Shown piece by piece: positions 1 to 9,809 of a stretch of 64,000 bases of DNA; the first letter of the stretch is position 1, and each line of letters opens with the position of its first letter. The position numbers and the translations under genes are program-made. The notes below the pieces were generated by a model that saw only the letters and a program-made list of their open reading frames with translations, had not been told where the DNA came from and ran no database searches. This stretch comes from Dyadobacter bucti (GTDB lineage: Bacteria > Bacteroidota > Bacteroidia > Cytophagales > Spirosomataceae), in contig NZ_SWFP01000009.1 of the NCBI RefSeq assembly GCF_005869225.1, positions 62,001-126,000 of the forward strand, written 5' to 3'.

Positions 1-2540
1 ACGTTTCCAATGATTTCCACGAAGATGATTACTGCTATATCAATAATCAGGACGGAACATTTACCAATAAAAGCCGCGAGATGCTCCGGTACACCAGCCG
101 GTATTCGATGGGGAATGACATTGCTGATGTAAATAATGATGGTTACCCGGATATTATCACGCTCGATATGTACCCCGAGGATGAGTATGTGGAAAAATCT
201 TCGATTGGAGAGGACGCGCTGGATATTTACCTCTATAAACTTTCGTTTGGCTACATGCCGCAATTGAGCCGTAACTGTTTGCAGGTCAACCAATCGGGTA
301 AGAATTTCAGCGAGGTGGCTGCGATGGCGGGTATTGCTGCGACGGACTGGAGCTGGTCGCCGCTGCTGGCCGATTACGACAACGACGGGATCAAGGACCT
401 GTTTGTCAGCAACGGCATCGCGCACCGCCCCAATAACCTCGATTATGCCAAATATGCGGCAGATGATTCACTGAGATACGCGACCGAAACTTCGATGGAG
501 CTGGACAAAAAGGCATTGACCATGATGCCGGAAGGGAAGGTCCACAATTATCTGTTCAAGGGAACAAAAGAGTTGCGGTTTCAGGATAAGTCCATTGCCT
601 GGGGTTTTAAGACGCCCAATATCTCCAATGGGGCTGCCTATGCCGATTTTGACGGCGACGGTGACCTCGATCTTGTCACAAATAACCTGAACGAACCTTC
701 GGTTTTTTACCAGAATCGGTCTTTGCAGTCGGAATCGGGATATCTGAGGGTGAAACTTGAAGGATTTCCGGGAAATACCTTCGCGCTCGGGGCGAAAGTG
801 GTGATCAAAAATGCCGATGGCTTGCAGATGCAGCAGCTTGCTGCAGCAAGAGGTTTTGAGTCGTCGAGTGAACCGATTGCCCATTTCGGATTGGGAAAAG
901 CGCCGGCTGCCGACAGCCTGACGGTGGTATGGCCGAATGGAAAATCACAGGTGCTGACCAATGTCAAAGCGAATCAATTGTTGAAGATCAAATATTTGGA
1001 AAAAGTTCAGGAAGAAGGCGGTAGTATTTTAAAATCTCTCGTGAAACAGCCTGATCCATTGTTTTTTACAAATGTTACCAATGATTTTAAACTCAATTAC
1101 AAACACCAGGAAAACCAGTATTTCGATTTTTACCGCGAGAGTCTGATGCCGTTTCTGGTGTCGACAGAAGGGCCGAAAACTGCTATGGCGGATGTAAATG
1201 GCGACGGTTTGGAGGATATGTATGTGGGTGGCGCCAAGTGGCAGATCGGCGCACTATTTCTGCAAAATGACAAGGGCGGTTTTACGCAAAGCCTTCAGCC
1301 TGCATTCCGGGCTGACTCTACTTTTGAAGACGTAGATGCCTTGTTTTTCGATGCCAATAAAGATGGATTTCCGGATTTGTACGTGGTTTCGGGCGGTAAT
1401 GAATTTTATGGGGAAATGCCCCAGCAGTTCGACAGGCTTTATTTTAATGACGGAAAAGGCAATTTTAAAAGCGATACTACCGCGTTGCCGTCAATGTTTA
1501 CGAATAAATCCTGCGTGCGCGCTTTTGATATTGACCGTGATGGTGATCTGGACTTATTTGTCGGGGGAAGGGTAATAGGGTTTCAGTATGGAATGGCACC
1601 CTCTTCTTACATCCTTATTAATGATGGAAAAGGCCATTTTACCGATAAAACCAACGAAATCGCCCCCGGCCTTCGCAACATCGGGATGGTAACGGATGCA
1701 GTTTGGGCGGATATCAATGGTGACAAGCAAAATGATCTGGTGATAGTCGGCGACTGGATGCCTGTTACTGTTTTCCTGAATCAGCAGGGAAAGCTGAAAA
1801 AAGAAGACGGGTTTAGTGCGCCCAGCGGATTTTGGCAATGTGTAAAAGCGGCCGATTTTGATCAGGACGGAGATATGGATCTGGTTGTCGGAAATCTTGG
1901 TACCAATAATAAATTTAGAAAAAATGCGGAGTCCGGGCTGAAAATGTGGGTGAAGGATTTTGACAACAATCAGGGACTCGAACAGGTGCTGGCATATAAT
2001 GTCGATGAAAGCTGGTACCCTGTGGCGTTTAAGGATGAACTAGGAAAACGGATTCCTTCAATCATTAATAAAAGATTTACCGACTATAAATCTTTCGCGG
2101 GCAAAACGATCGATGAGATTTTTAAACCGGAAGAGTTGAAAGATTCGAGATTGCTGGAAGTCGGTAAGTTTGAATCTGTATATCTCGAAAACAGCGGCGG
2201 TAGATTCATTGTGCACGATCTGCCGCGGGAAGCGCAGGTTTCCAAACTTTTCGCATTCGCGACGACAGATATTAACGGAGACGGCCGGCCAGACTTGCTG
2301 GGGGGCGGTAATTACCTGGGCGTAAGCGCGTACCAGGGCAGGTACGATTCCAGTTACGGATTGGTGCTGATCAATCGGGGAAAAGGCAAATTTGAGAGCC
2401 TGTCGCCAATCGATACCGGGTTTTTACTCGATGGGGAGATACGCGATATCCGCGCAGTCAACACAAAAGAAGGACCGGTGTGGGTTGTCGCGCGGAATAA
2501 TTTGCCGCTAACGTTCCTGAAACCAATGCCGAAAAAATAG
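1..2540 (+). CDS. FG-GAP/VCBS repeat protein with ASPIC/UnbV domain (CRTAC1 family), 5' end outside window
   Basis: The reading frame is open from base 3, upstream of the first internal ATG at 81, so the gene starts before the window and about 846 residues are visible. Many calcium-binding FG-GAP motifs of the form DxDxDGxxD are readable (for example DFDGDGDLD, DVNGDGLED, DIDRDGDLD, DFDQDGDMD, DINGDGRPD), indicating a beta-propeller. An ASPIC/UnbV-like segment lies about 240-310 residues after the ATG at 81 (ending in VVWPNGKSQVLTNV). Family members in Bacteroidota are secreted or surface proteins of about 1,100 residues often found beside TonB/SusD-type loci; their biochemical role is not established. 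The stop at 2538-2540 is 29 bases from the next gene, so cotranscription is likely. Confidence 0.9.
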   Translation, partial: VSNDFHEDDYCYINNQDGTFTNKSREMLRYTSRYSMGNDIADVNNDGYPDIITLDMYPEDEYVEKSSIGEDALDIYLYKLSFGYMPQLSRNCLQVNQSGKNFSEVAAMAGIAATDWSWSPLLADYDNDGIKDLFVSNGIAHRPNNLDYAKYAADDSLRYATETSMELDKKALTMMPEGKVHNYLFKGTKELRFQDKSIAWGFKTPNISNGAAYADFDGDGDLDLVTNNLNEPSVFYQNRSLQSESGYLRVKLEGFPGNTFALGAKVVIKNADGLQMQQLAAARGFESSSEPIAHFGLGKAPAADSLTVVWPNGKSQVLTNVKANQLLKIKYLEKVQEEGGSILKSLVKQPDPLFFTNVTNDFKLNYKHQENQYFDFYRESLMPFLVSTEGPKTAMADVNGDGLEDMYVGGAKWQIGALFLQNDKGGFTQSLQPAFRADSTFEDVDALFFDANKDGFPDLYVVSGGNEFYGEMPQQFDRLYFNDGKGNFKSDTTALPSMFTNKSCVRAFDIDRDGDLDLFVGGRVIGFQYGMAPSSYILINDGKGHFTDKTNEIAPGLRNIGMVTDAVWADINGDKQNDLVIVGDWMPVTVFLNQQGKLKKEDGFSAPSGFWQCVKAADFDQDGDMDLVVGNLGTNNKFRKNAESGLKMWVKDFDNNQGLEQVLAYNVDESWYPVAFKDELGKRIPSIINKRFTDYKSFAGKTIDEIFKPEELKDSRLLEVGKFESVYLENSGGRFIVHDLPREAQVSKLFAFATTDINGDGRPDLLGGGNYLGVSAYQGRYDSSYGLVLINRGKGKFESLSPIDTGFLLDGEIRDIRAVNTKEGPVWVVARNNLPLTFLKPMPKK

Positions 2541-2569
2541 CTTAGTGTCACACCATAATCATCAGTTAT

Positions 2570-3883
2570 GTGAAACTTCTGTCAGGGCAACTCCAACCTC
2601 TTTTTTTCGTAATCTCCTTGGTTGCCTGCGAGTCCAGGTTTCCGCCAGTAGGTATTGTCGAAGAGGCAGTTGTACTCGGCGCTATTGTTTCGGTACATCA
2701 AAGCGAAAGTGCCGCGCGGGCGGTGATCGAGCTGAAGGTCCCCAACAGACAATCCGAAATAGAGGGTATCAAGGTGCGGTTATTGAATAACTCAGGCAAT
2801 GAAATACCGCTTAAACCGGGTGCATCATACGTGTCGGGGAGCTTTTCGCTTCAAAGTTACACAGCCGACGAGCTCAAAGAGGCCGAAGTTTATAAAGTAG
2901 TATTTGATTATATCGATGCCAACAATAAGAACACCTTAATAACCAGGACGTTCACAGCCCGTCGCGCCTCTTCCTGGAAAAAATTATCGCACGCTCCGTT
3001 TGCAGATGGCGATCACACTGGGGCCGCGCTGCTTTCGCCGTTGTACAACTCACAGCTGGCGGTGTACCGCTATAAGGACGCGGAGCATTGGGATATCCTG
3101 AAATTCAGCAATGGGAAATGGGAAAGTTCTGAGAGCCTGAAACCATTTCCGAGGCATAGCGCGATTGCATTTCCGCTCGGGCAGGCTGGTGGGCGCGAGT
3201 TGATCTTCATGGGTTTTGGCTACCTCAATGATGAAAAACTACCGGGCAAAAAAGCCTATCTGAGTGATATGTGGTGGACTGCAAGCTACTATTATATCGG
3301 GACGCATTCGGGTACAGTGTTTCCTGCATACTCCAATATCGATAATGAGGTGAAATTTTTTCTCACTTATGACAATGCCTACCTGCTGAAAGAAAACAAT
3401 TCCGGTGCGATGCGGGCGATGGATATCAAATGGGATCAACGCGATTGCAGCCCGTTGCCGGAAAAAACGGGGAAACTGGTAGCATTTGCAATCGACGAAA
3501 CAGGATATGTGGTCAATCAAATTTCCGGTCGGCAGCCACATGTATATGCCTATTCCCCGGCGAAAGATAGCTGGGAACGCAAGGCCGATTTTCCAGGTAC
3601 GCTTAGGGAGGATGGATCTGGATTTTCGGCTGCCGGAAAAGGCTATTACGGTCTTGGTATCGACCAGAATGGCAAAGGTCTTAGGGATTTGTGGGAGTTT
3701 GACCCTGCAAAAAACACCTGGAAATATCACTCGGAATATCCGGGCGAAGGCAACCGCTACCTGATTTCTTTCTCGGACAAAACGAGGGCATATCTCGGCT
3801 GGGGTTATGAGTACCGCCCGGTAACGGGTTCGGAAGCGACGGAACAAATAGGATGTACTGATTTTTGGGAATTCATTCCATGA
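2570..3883 (+). CDS. Kelch-repeat lipoprotein, first gene of a kelch/DUF4249/TonB operon
   Basis: The GTG at 2570 opens a short hydrophobic leader ending in a lipobox (SLVAC, Cys at residue 20), predicting a lipoprotein. The body (437 aa) has kelch-like blades with recurrent W and GG/GYG motifs, for example around DSWERKADFP and KNTWKYHSEYP, each followed by a small loop and a strand; such propellers usually bind protein or glycan. The N-terminal 120 residues resemble an immunoglobulin-like fold preceding the propeller. The stop TGA (3881-3883) overlaps the ATG of the DUF4249 gene, implying translational coupling. Exact ligand unknown. A GTG start is preferred because it places the lipobox at the expected distance. 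Confidence 0.8.
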   Translation: MKLLSGQLQPLFFVISLVACESRFPPVGIVEEAVVLGAIVSVHQSESAARAVIELKVPNRQSEIEGIKVRLLNNSGNEIPLKPGASYVSGSFSLQSYTADELKEAEVYKVVFDYIDANNKNTLITRTFTARRASSWKKLSHAPFADGDHTGAALLSPLYNSQLAVYRYKDAEHWDILKFSNGKWESSESLKPFPRHSAIAFPLGQAGGRELIFMGFGYLNDEKLPGKKAYLSDMWWTASYYYIGTHSGTVFPAYSNIDNEVKFFLTYDNAYLLKENNSGAMRAMDIKWDQRDCSPLPEKTGKLVAFAIDETGYVVNQISGRQPHVYAYSPAKDSWERKADFPGTLREDGSGFSAAGKGYYGLGIDQNGKGLRDLWEFDPAKNTWKYHSEYPGEGNRYLISFSDKTRAYLGWGYEYRPVTGSEATEQIGCTDFWEFIP

Positions 3884-4932
3884 AAAAAAAACCGCTTGAT
3901 CTCTTTTGGTGGCTGTTCACCTGCGTAATGTTGTCTTTTACGCAATCTTCCTGCGTGGACGAAGTGCAGCTTCCGGCGCGTTCTGTGGAGTCGCGGCTGG
4001 TGGTAGAAGGCCTGATCACCGACGAAAAGCCGCCCTATACCGTCAAGCTGTCCTATACTGGTGAGTATAACTCGTTGATTTACGGACAAAACGAAATTCC
4101 TGTAAATGGTGCCGATGTGCGCATTATTGAAGTCGGCGGGCGCACGGTGAAGTTGGAGCAGGACCCGCTCACACCTTCCTATTACTGGATGCGCGACACC
4201 ACTTTTGTTGGAAAAGTAGGCCGGAGCTACCAGTTGCATATCGAGCTTTCGGACGGGAAAAGCTTCGTTTCCAGTCCCGAACTGCTGAAACCGGTTTCGG
4301 AAATTGACCGGATATATGCCGAGTTCAGAGGCCGTGCAGACACAGAATTCCGCGAACCCGATCATTATCAGGTTTTTATCGATACTAAAGAGCCAGTCGA
4401 AGCAGGGAATTACTACCGATGGTCGGGATATGGATATGTGCCGCGGACTTCCACCGGCGAGCCAATCGGTTTTGCAGGGATATGCTGTAATTGGTGCTGG
4501 ATTCCGGTGTACGGCTCCCAGTCGGATGTTTTGTCGGATGTGTATATCAATGGAAATACGATCAGCCGGCGGCCGGTTCTTTCTTCACCGATCTATTATG
4601 TTGGACGACACTACATTGAGATCCGGCAATACTCGCTTACCAGGCAGGCATATCAGTTCTGGGTTCGTTTTGAGGAGCAGCGAAAACGGACCGGTTCATT
4701 GTTCGATCCATTGCCCGCATCTATTGAAGGTAATGTGCATGCAGAAGACGATACTACCGTTTTGGCACTGGGTTACTTTGGTTCTTCGGCAGTGACAAAA
4801 GGCAGACTGATCATTCCCGGCGATACTTTAAATGCTGAGCGCATTAAGATCAAATACGGCGATATTTTCGTGGCGGAAGGAAATTGCCAGTTAGCATATA
4901 GTCAGGGACAACTAACAGCCCCCAACTGGTGA
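3880..4932 (+). CDS. DUF4249 domain-containing lipoprotein
   Basis: Start taken at the ATG at 3880, which overlaps the previous stop (ATGA); a TTG at 3865 in the same frame would put five extra residues before the leader. The leader MKKKPLDLFWWLF... ends in a QSSC lipobox, predicting a lipoprotein. The 350-residue body matches the DUF4249 pattern: an early motif VESRLVVEGLITDEKPPYTV, a Y-x-W substrate-like section and a CCNWCW cysteine cluster near the middle. DUF4249 proteins are known from Bacteroidota beside TonB receptors and are thought to be surface accessory proteins, function undetermined. The stop TGA overlaps the ATG of the receptor at 4932. Confidence 0.87.
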   Translation: MKKKPLDLFWWLFTCVMLSFTQSSCVDEVQLPARSVESRLVVEGLITDEKPPYTVKLSYTGEYNSLIYGQNEIPVNGADVRIIEVGGRTVKLEQDPLTPSYYWMRDTTFVGKVGRSYQLHIELSDGKSFVSSPELLKPVSEIDRIYAEFRGRADTEFREPDHYQVFIDTKEPVEAGNYYRWSGYGYVPRTSTGEPIGFAGICCNWCWIPVYGSQSDVLSDVYINGNTISRRPVLSSPIYYVGRHYIEIRQYSLTRQAYQFWVRFEEQRKRTGSLFDPLPASIEGNVHAEDDTTVLALGYFGSSAVTKGRLIIPGDTLNAERIKIKYGDIFVAEGNCQLAYSQGQLTAPNW

Positions 4933-7289
4933 TGAAGAAATTATATCAACTTTTAATATTCTTTTTATTGGGATCTTCGCTTGTTTTCGGGCAGGGCGAG
5001 TGGAATCTGAGAGGCCGCGTCACCGACGGGTCATCCTTCAAAGGTCTTCCCAATGTCTCCGTCATTTCGAAAGTATCCAAAGCGAGCACTCTGACCGATA
5101 GTCTGGGGAAATTCAACATTGTTTTGAAGGCTGGTGAACAATTAATCAGTTTTTCTTCCATAGGTTATTTTTCCAAAAACATTAACATTTCGTACAGAGA
5201 AACGCTGTCTAACTTTGATGTTACACTATTGCCTGAAATACGGCAGCTGGAAGAATTGACCGTGAAGGAAAAAACGCCTGACCACAATGTCCAATCCAGT
5301 CAGATGAGCGTCCTGACGCTGGATATCAAAAACCTCAAAAATATCCCGGTCGTTTTTGGTGAAGTGGATATTATCAAAGCATTGACGTTACAGGCAGGTG
5401 TGAGCACGGTAGGAGAGGGTACTGCCGGTTTCAATGTGCGTGGCGGGCGCACAGACCAGAATCTGGTACTGCTCGATGGTGCGCCTCTTTTCAATACTTC
5501 GCATTTGCTTGGTTTTCTGAGCAACGTCAATGCCGACGCGATCCGCGATGTGACTTTATACAAAGGCGACATCCCTGCCTCTTATGGTGGACGGCTTTCG
5601 TCGTTGCTCTCCATCACTACCCGCAGCGGGAATAAAGAAAGAGTGAATGTAACTACCGGCGTGGGATTAATGACCGCAAGCTTTATGGCCGACGGGCCTC
5701 TTTCCCAAAATAAAAAACTGACCTTCCTGGCTGGCGGGCGGATTGCCTATCCCAATCTTCTGATCAAAAGTTTTCCGTCGCCAACCAATCAGAACAAGGC
5801 GTTCTTCTTCGATCTGAACGGCCGGGCTACTTATGAAATCTCGCCCAACAGCGTGTTGTCTGTAACGGCTTATCATAGCAGCGATGCATTTAAATTTCCG
5901 GAGGACACTACCTATGCCTGGAAGTCCACAACCGCGACAATCAACTGGAACAAGCAAGTGACCAAGGCATTTTCATTCGAGATTGGTGGAAATCTGAGCG
6001 ACTATAAATTTACACTGGAAGGAATTTCGCCAACCAATGAGTTTGAATTTACCTCGGGAATTCGCCAGCAAGATGCGCATGTACGGGCTTTGTACAGCCC
6101 TATGCAATCGCACAGGTTAGAAGCGGGATTGGTCTACACAGGCTACAAGCTCTCGCCTGGCAATCTCGCGCCGGTTTCAGGATCAAATATTACCAATATA
6201 GCTATTGAAAGGGAGCAGGCTGCGGAACAGGCATTTTACCTGACTGACGAATGGAATCCGGCGCGCTGGTTATCGGTCAATGCGGGTATCAGATATGTTA
6301 ATTTTGTCAATACAGGGGTGGGCACCGTTTTCTCTTACGAGAACAATCTGCCACGAAGTGCGGAGACGATTACCGACACGGCTTTTTATGGCAAGGGGAA
6401 AAAAATAACGGGTTTTGGCGGCTTTGAACCACGTTTGTCTATTCGGCTAAGTATTGGCAAAACAAGCTCCTTCAAAATGAGCTATACCAAAACGCGTCAG
6501 TACCTCCACCTGATTTCCAATACTACTGCCATCTCTCCCGTCGATTTCTGGAAGCTGGCGGATCATTTTGTGCCGCCACAAATTTCTGAACAATTGGCGA
6601 TCGGTTTTTTCAAAAATATCCGTGACAACAGGTTTGAAACATCAGTTGAGCTTTATCAGAAACGTCTGCAAAATCTGGTTGAATACCGAAACGGTGCGAA
6701 CTTACTTTTAAACCCGACACTTGAAGCAGGACTTTTACCGGCGCTGGGGAAAGCTTACGGCGTGGAAGTAAGCATTCAAAAATCGAAAGGGTTGATCACC
6801 GGGCTGCTCTCTTATACTTACAGCAGGACATTTGCCAGGGTAAGTACGCAATTTCCTTTGGAGCAGATCAATAAGGGAAACTGGTTTCCATCAACAGTAG
6901 ACAGGCCCAATAACCTTTCTTTTTCCGCTCAATGGAAATGGGCGAAGGGCTGGACTTTCGGGACGAATTTTGTATATACGACAGGACGCCCTATTACTTT
7001 CCCCGACGGGACTTACCGGCTGAACGATGTTGTAGTGCAGGATTATTCCGAAAGAAATCTTGACCGGGTACCGGATTACCATCGTATGGATATCTCCTTT
7101 ACCAAAGACACCCGCCTGAAAACCGACCAGCGGCGCTACTCCATCTGGTCGTTTTCTTTCTATAATCTTTACGCGAGAAAAAATCCTTATTCAATTTATT
7201 TCAAGCAATCGGGTGCAAGACTGGTGAGTTACCGGCTTTCGGTTTTTGGGACAATTATTCCTTCGATCAATTGGAAATATCATTTCTAA
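4932..7289 (+). CDS. TonB-dependent receptor with carboxypeptidase-like N-terminal domain
   Basis: The ATG at 4932 overlaps the DUF4249 stop (ATGA). Protein of 785 aa: signal peptide ending near VFGQ, a carboxypeptidase regulatory-like domain (about 25-110, RGRVTDGSSFKGLPNVSVIS), a plug domain (about 130-240, with FNVRGGRTDQNLVLLDGAP), then a 22-strand type beta-barrel ending in aromatic residue F (NWKYHF). Such receptors import large substrates across the outer membrane with TonB/ExbBD energy. Gene order with kelch and DUF4249 lipoproteins suggests a three-component surface uptake or sensing unit; substrate cannot be told. Its stop is three bases from the convergent stop of the SDR gene. Confidence 0.93.
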   Translation: MKKLYQLLIFFLLGSSLVFGQGEWNLRGRVTDGSSFKGLPNVSVISKVSKASTLTDSLGKFNIVLKAGEQLISFSSIGYFSKNINISYRETLSNFDVTLLPEIRQLEELTVKEKTPDHNVQSSQMSVLTLDIKNLKNIPVVFGEVDIIKALTLQAGVSTVGEGTAGFNVRGGRTDQNLVLLDGAPLFNTSHLLGFLSNVNADAIRDVTLYKGDIPASYGGRLSSLLSITTRSGNKERVNVTTGVGLMTASFMADGPLSQNKKLTFLAGGRIAYPNLLIKSFPSPTNQNKAFFFDLNGRATYEISPNSVLSVTAYHSSDAFKFPEDTTYAWKSTTATINWNKQVTKAFSFEIGGNLSDYKFTLEGISPTNEFEFTSGIRQQDAHVRALYSPMQSHRLEAGLVYTGYKLSPGNLAPVSGSNITNIAIEREQAAEQAFYLTDEWNPARWLSVNAGIRYVNFVNTGVGTVFSYENNLPRSAETITDTAFYGKGKKITGFGGFEPRLSIRLSIGKTSSFKMSYTKTRQYLHLISNTTAISPVDFWKLADHFVPPQISEQLAIGFFKNIRDNRFETSVELYQKRLQNLVEYRNGANLLLNPTLEAGLLPALGKAYGVEVSIQKSKGLITGLLSYTYSRTFARVSTQFPLEQINKGNWFPSTVDRPNNLSFSAQWKWAKGWTFGTNFVYTTGRPITFPDGTYRLNDVVVQDYSERNLDRVPDYHRMDISFTKDTRLKTDQRRYSIWSFSFYNLYARKNPYSIYFKQSGARLVSYRLSVFGTIIPSINWKYHF

Positions 7290-7292
7290 AAC

Positions 7293-8081
7293 CTACATGC
7301 TCTCAGTCCTGCCCCCATCAACCGGCAAATTAACACCGCTGATACTGGCCGCCGCAGGGCTGCATAGAAAAGCCACGGCCGCCGCTACTTCTCCGGCCTC
7401 ACTGAAACGTCTGATCGGGATGACCGACGTGAGATCCTCTGCGACTTGCTCTCTGGTTTTTCCCTGCGCCTTGCTTCTCATTTCCAATATTCCATCAAGC
7501 CGGGCTGTTTCGGTATAGCCTGGCAAAACATTGTTGGAAGTGATACCAAATTGGCCCAATTCCAGGGACAGCGTTTTCGACCAGCTTGCCACTGCGCCAC
7601 GTATCGTGTTGGAAACGCCCAGGCCAATGATCGGCTGTTTGACGGACGTGCTGATGATATTGACGATCCGTCCGAAACCTGCTTTTTTCATGGATGGCAC
7701 CACGGCCTGCACCAGAAACTGGTTATTGATCACGTGCATCTGAAAGGTTTTCAGGAATTGCTCGGTTTCGGCTTCAATAATCGGTCCGCCGGAAGGTCCG
7801 CCTGTGTTGTTGACAAGAATATGGACATCGGGGCATAGCCGCAGGTAATTTTCAATTGCTTCTTTAACATTCTGATTGTCACAAAAGTCGGCCACCACAT
7901 ATCGGTGCAATTGGCCTAATGAAGTGTCCAGCGATTCAACGGTTTCTCTGAGCTTTTCTTCGTTTCTTGCCACCAGGGTCACATTTGCGCCCAATAATGC
8001 CAGCTCAATAGCCGATGCCCGGCCAATTCCCTGCGTGCTTCCGCATACCAATGCGGTTTTTCCTGTAAGATTAAGATTCAT
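7293..8081 (-). CDS. SDR-fold protein lacking the usual Tyr/Lys catalytic pair
   Basis: Rossmann-fold protein of 262 aa. The cofactor loop reads CGSTQGIG instead of the usual TGxxxGIG, and the NNAG motif is VNNTGGPSGG. The conserved Ser is present (NIISTSVKQ), but the YxxxK position holds SNTIR, so both the catalytic Tyr and Lys are replaced. This matches a known atypical group of beta-ketoacyl reductase-like SDRs whose members lack a perfect tetrad. It may be a different reductase, a pseudo-enzyme or use other residues; FabG function should not be assumed. The C-terminal SGVNLPVDGG is the normal SDR end. Convergent with the receptor; possible purine gene purH lies divergently upstream. Confidence 0.88.
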   Translation of the reverse strand: MNLNLTGKTALVCGSTQGIGRASAIELALLGANVTLVARNEEKLRETVESLDTSLGQLHRYVVADFCDNQNVKEAIENYLRLCPDVHILVNNTGGPSGGPIIEAETEQFLKTFQMHVINNQFLVQAVVPSMKKAGFGRIVNIISTSVKQPIIGLGVSNTIRGAVASWSKTLSLELGQFGITSNNVLPGYTETARLDGILEMRSKAQGKTREQVAEDLTSVIPIRRFSEAGEVAAAVAFLCSPAAASISGVNLPVDGGRTESM

Positions 8082-8159
8082 TGCTTTGTATTTTTAAACT
8101 ATAATTCCGTGACGATATGCTTTTGCGTTCCTAACCTCAAACTTCGTACTTTTTTCATC

Positions 8160-8167
8160 TATCTTTG
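8160..8167 (+). promoter_or_regulatory. Candidate -7 promoter element for purH
   Basis: The octamer TATCTTTG fits the Bacteroidota -7 consensus TAnnTTTG and sits about 100 bases before the purH ATG. No convincing TTG -33 element at the usual 17-23 base spacing was found, so this is a partial match only. Confidence 0.35.
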
Positions 8168-8264
8168 CGGTTTATTTTTCGGTAAAGACATGATGAGACA
8201 CTGAAATATAACTTCTTGTAACTCGTCTTCTTTCATTTGTAATCTTTCAGTCCAACATTTCAAA

Positions 8265-9800
8265 ATGTCTAAAAAAATCCAATCCGCACTTATATCTGTT
8301 TACTATAAGGATGGACTTGAACCATTGGTTCGCCTGTTGCATGATAACGGTGTGAAGCTTTACTCAACAGGAGGAACTCAAACTTTTATTGAAAATCTGA
8401 ATGTCCCCGTTACCGCTGCGGAGGAACTTACAGGTTATCCTTCCATTTTTGGCGGGCGGGTTAAAACGTTGCACCCGGCCATAATGGGCGGCATTCTGTA
8501 TCGCAGGGATGATGCCGGCGATGTGGCCCAGGCACAGCAATACAATATTCCTGCCATTGACCTGGTGGTGGTGGATTTGTATCCATTTGAAGAAACTGTT
8601 GCTTCCGGAGCGGGAGAAGAGGATATTATTGAAAAAATAGATATTGGCGGGATTTCGTTGATACGTGCCACGGCGAAAAATTTTAAAGATACGCTGATCG
8701 TTTCATCACGCAGCCAGTATGCTGAAGTGGTTGAATTACTGACCGCCAAAGCGGGGGCGACCGATCTGGAAGACCGCCGCTACTATGCTGGTCAGGCATT
8801 TTCGGTTTCGTCACATTATGACGGGGCGATCAACAGGTTTTTTACTGCCGGCAAAGAAAAGACGGATAAAGAACTTTTTGACTTCACAAGTTTGTCTTCT
8901 CAAACCTTACGGTATGGGGAAAATCCACACCAGAATGCTACTTACTACGGAGATCTGGAAGGGATTTTTGACAAACTGCATGGTAAGGAATTGTCTTATA
9001 ACAACCTGGTAGATGTGGATGCATGTGTAAGTCTGATCGACGAATTTGCCGACGCTGATCCCACTTTTGCGATCATCAAACATACAAATGCCTGCGGAAT
9101 TGCAACTGCCAAAACTGCCAAGGAAGCATATGATAATGCATTGGCCTGTGATCCGGTGTCGGCTTTCGGAGGGGTGGTGATCACCAATTCAAAGGTTGAT
9201 CTTGCTACGGCAGAGGAATTGAACAAGTTGTTTATGGAAATTCTGATCGCGCCGGAATATGAGGAAGAAGCATTACAGCTTTTGAAATCCAAAAAGAACA
9301 GGATTTTACTGAAACGCAATGCCGTGGATCTGCCGCAGGTCATGTTTAAGACCATATTGAATGGTGTGCTGGTTCAGGATAAGGATCTGGCTACGGAAAC
9401 TGCAGCTCAGTTCACAACTGTAACTGAAAAAGCACCTACTGCCGGTGAACTGACTGCACTGGAGTTTGCGCTGAAGGTTTGCAAGCATACCAAGTCAAAT
9501 ACAATCGTTTTGGCAAGAGAAAATCAGCTGCTGGCCAGCGGTACGGGGCAAACTTCCCGCGTGGATGCTTTGCGTCAGGCCATTGACAAGGCAAAAGCAT
9601 TCGGCTTTGATCTTAATGGTGCGGTGATGGCCTCCGATGCGTTTTTCCCATTTGCGGATTGCGTTGAAATTGCCCATCTGGCAGGTATCACAGCAGTGGT
9701 GCAGCCGGGTGGTTCTATCCGCGACAAAGACTCTACTGATTATTGCAATGCAAATGGTGTAGCGATGGTTACCACTGGCGTGCGGCATTTTAAGCATTAA
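8265..9800 (+). CDS. purH: Bifunctional AICAR transformylase/IMP cyclohydrolase
   Basis: 511 aa, the usual size for PurH. The N-terminal MGS-like domain (1-190) performs IMP cyclisation: it begins KIQSALISVYYKDGLEPLVR and has the STGGT loop and VKTLHP motif. The C-terminal AICAR formyltransferase domain includes LRYGENPHQ, the KHTNACGIA motif holding a conserved His, and the terminal QPGGSIRDKDS motif. It catalyses the last two steps of de novo purine synthesis in the cytoplasm using 10-formyltetrahydrofolate. Single gene with its own upstream region; a dispersed palindrome follows the stop. Confidence 0.98.
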   Translation: MSKKIQSALISVYYKDGLEPLVRLLHDNGVKLYSTGGTQTFIENLNVPVTAAEELTGYPSIFGGRVKTLHPAIMGGILYRRDDAGDVAQAQQYNIPAIDLVVVDLYPFEETVASGAGEEDIIEKIDIGGISLIRATAKNFKDTLIVSSRSQYAEVVELLTAKAGATDLEDRRYYAGQAFSVSSHYDGAINRFFTAGKEKTDKELFDFTSLSSQTLRYGENPHQNATYYGDLEGIFDKLHGKELSYNNLVDVDACVSLIDEFADADPTFAIIKHTNACGIATAKTAKEAYDNALACDPVSAFGGVVITNSKVDLATAEELNKLFMEILIAPEYEEEALQLLKSKKNRILLKRNAVDLPQVMFKTILNGVLVQDKDLATETAAQFTTVTEKAPTAGELTALEFALKVCKHTKSNTIVLARENQLLASGTGQTSRVDALRQAIDKAKAFGFDLNGAVMASDAFFPFADCVEIAHLAGITAVVQPGGSIRDKDSTDYCNANGVAMVTTGVRHFKH

Positions 9801-9809
9801 CAATATAAC

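Noticed and set aside
3239..3847. Minus-strand open frame of 202 codons
   Set aside because: It lies wholly inside the kelch gene and shows no motif; an antisense shadow.
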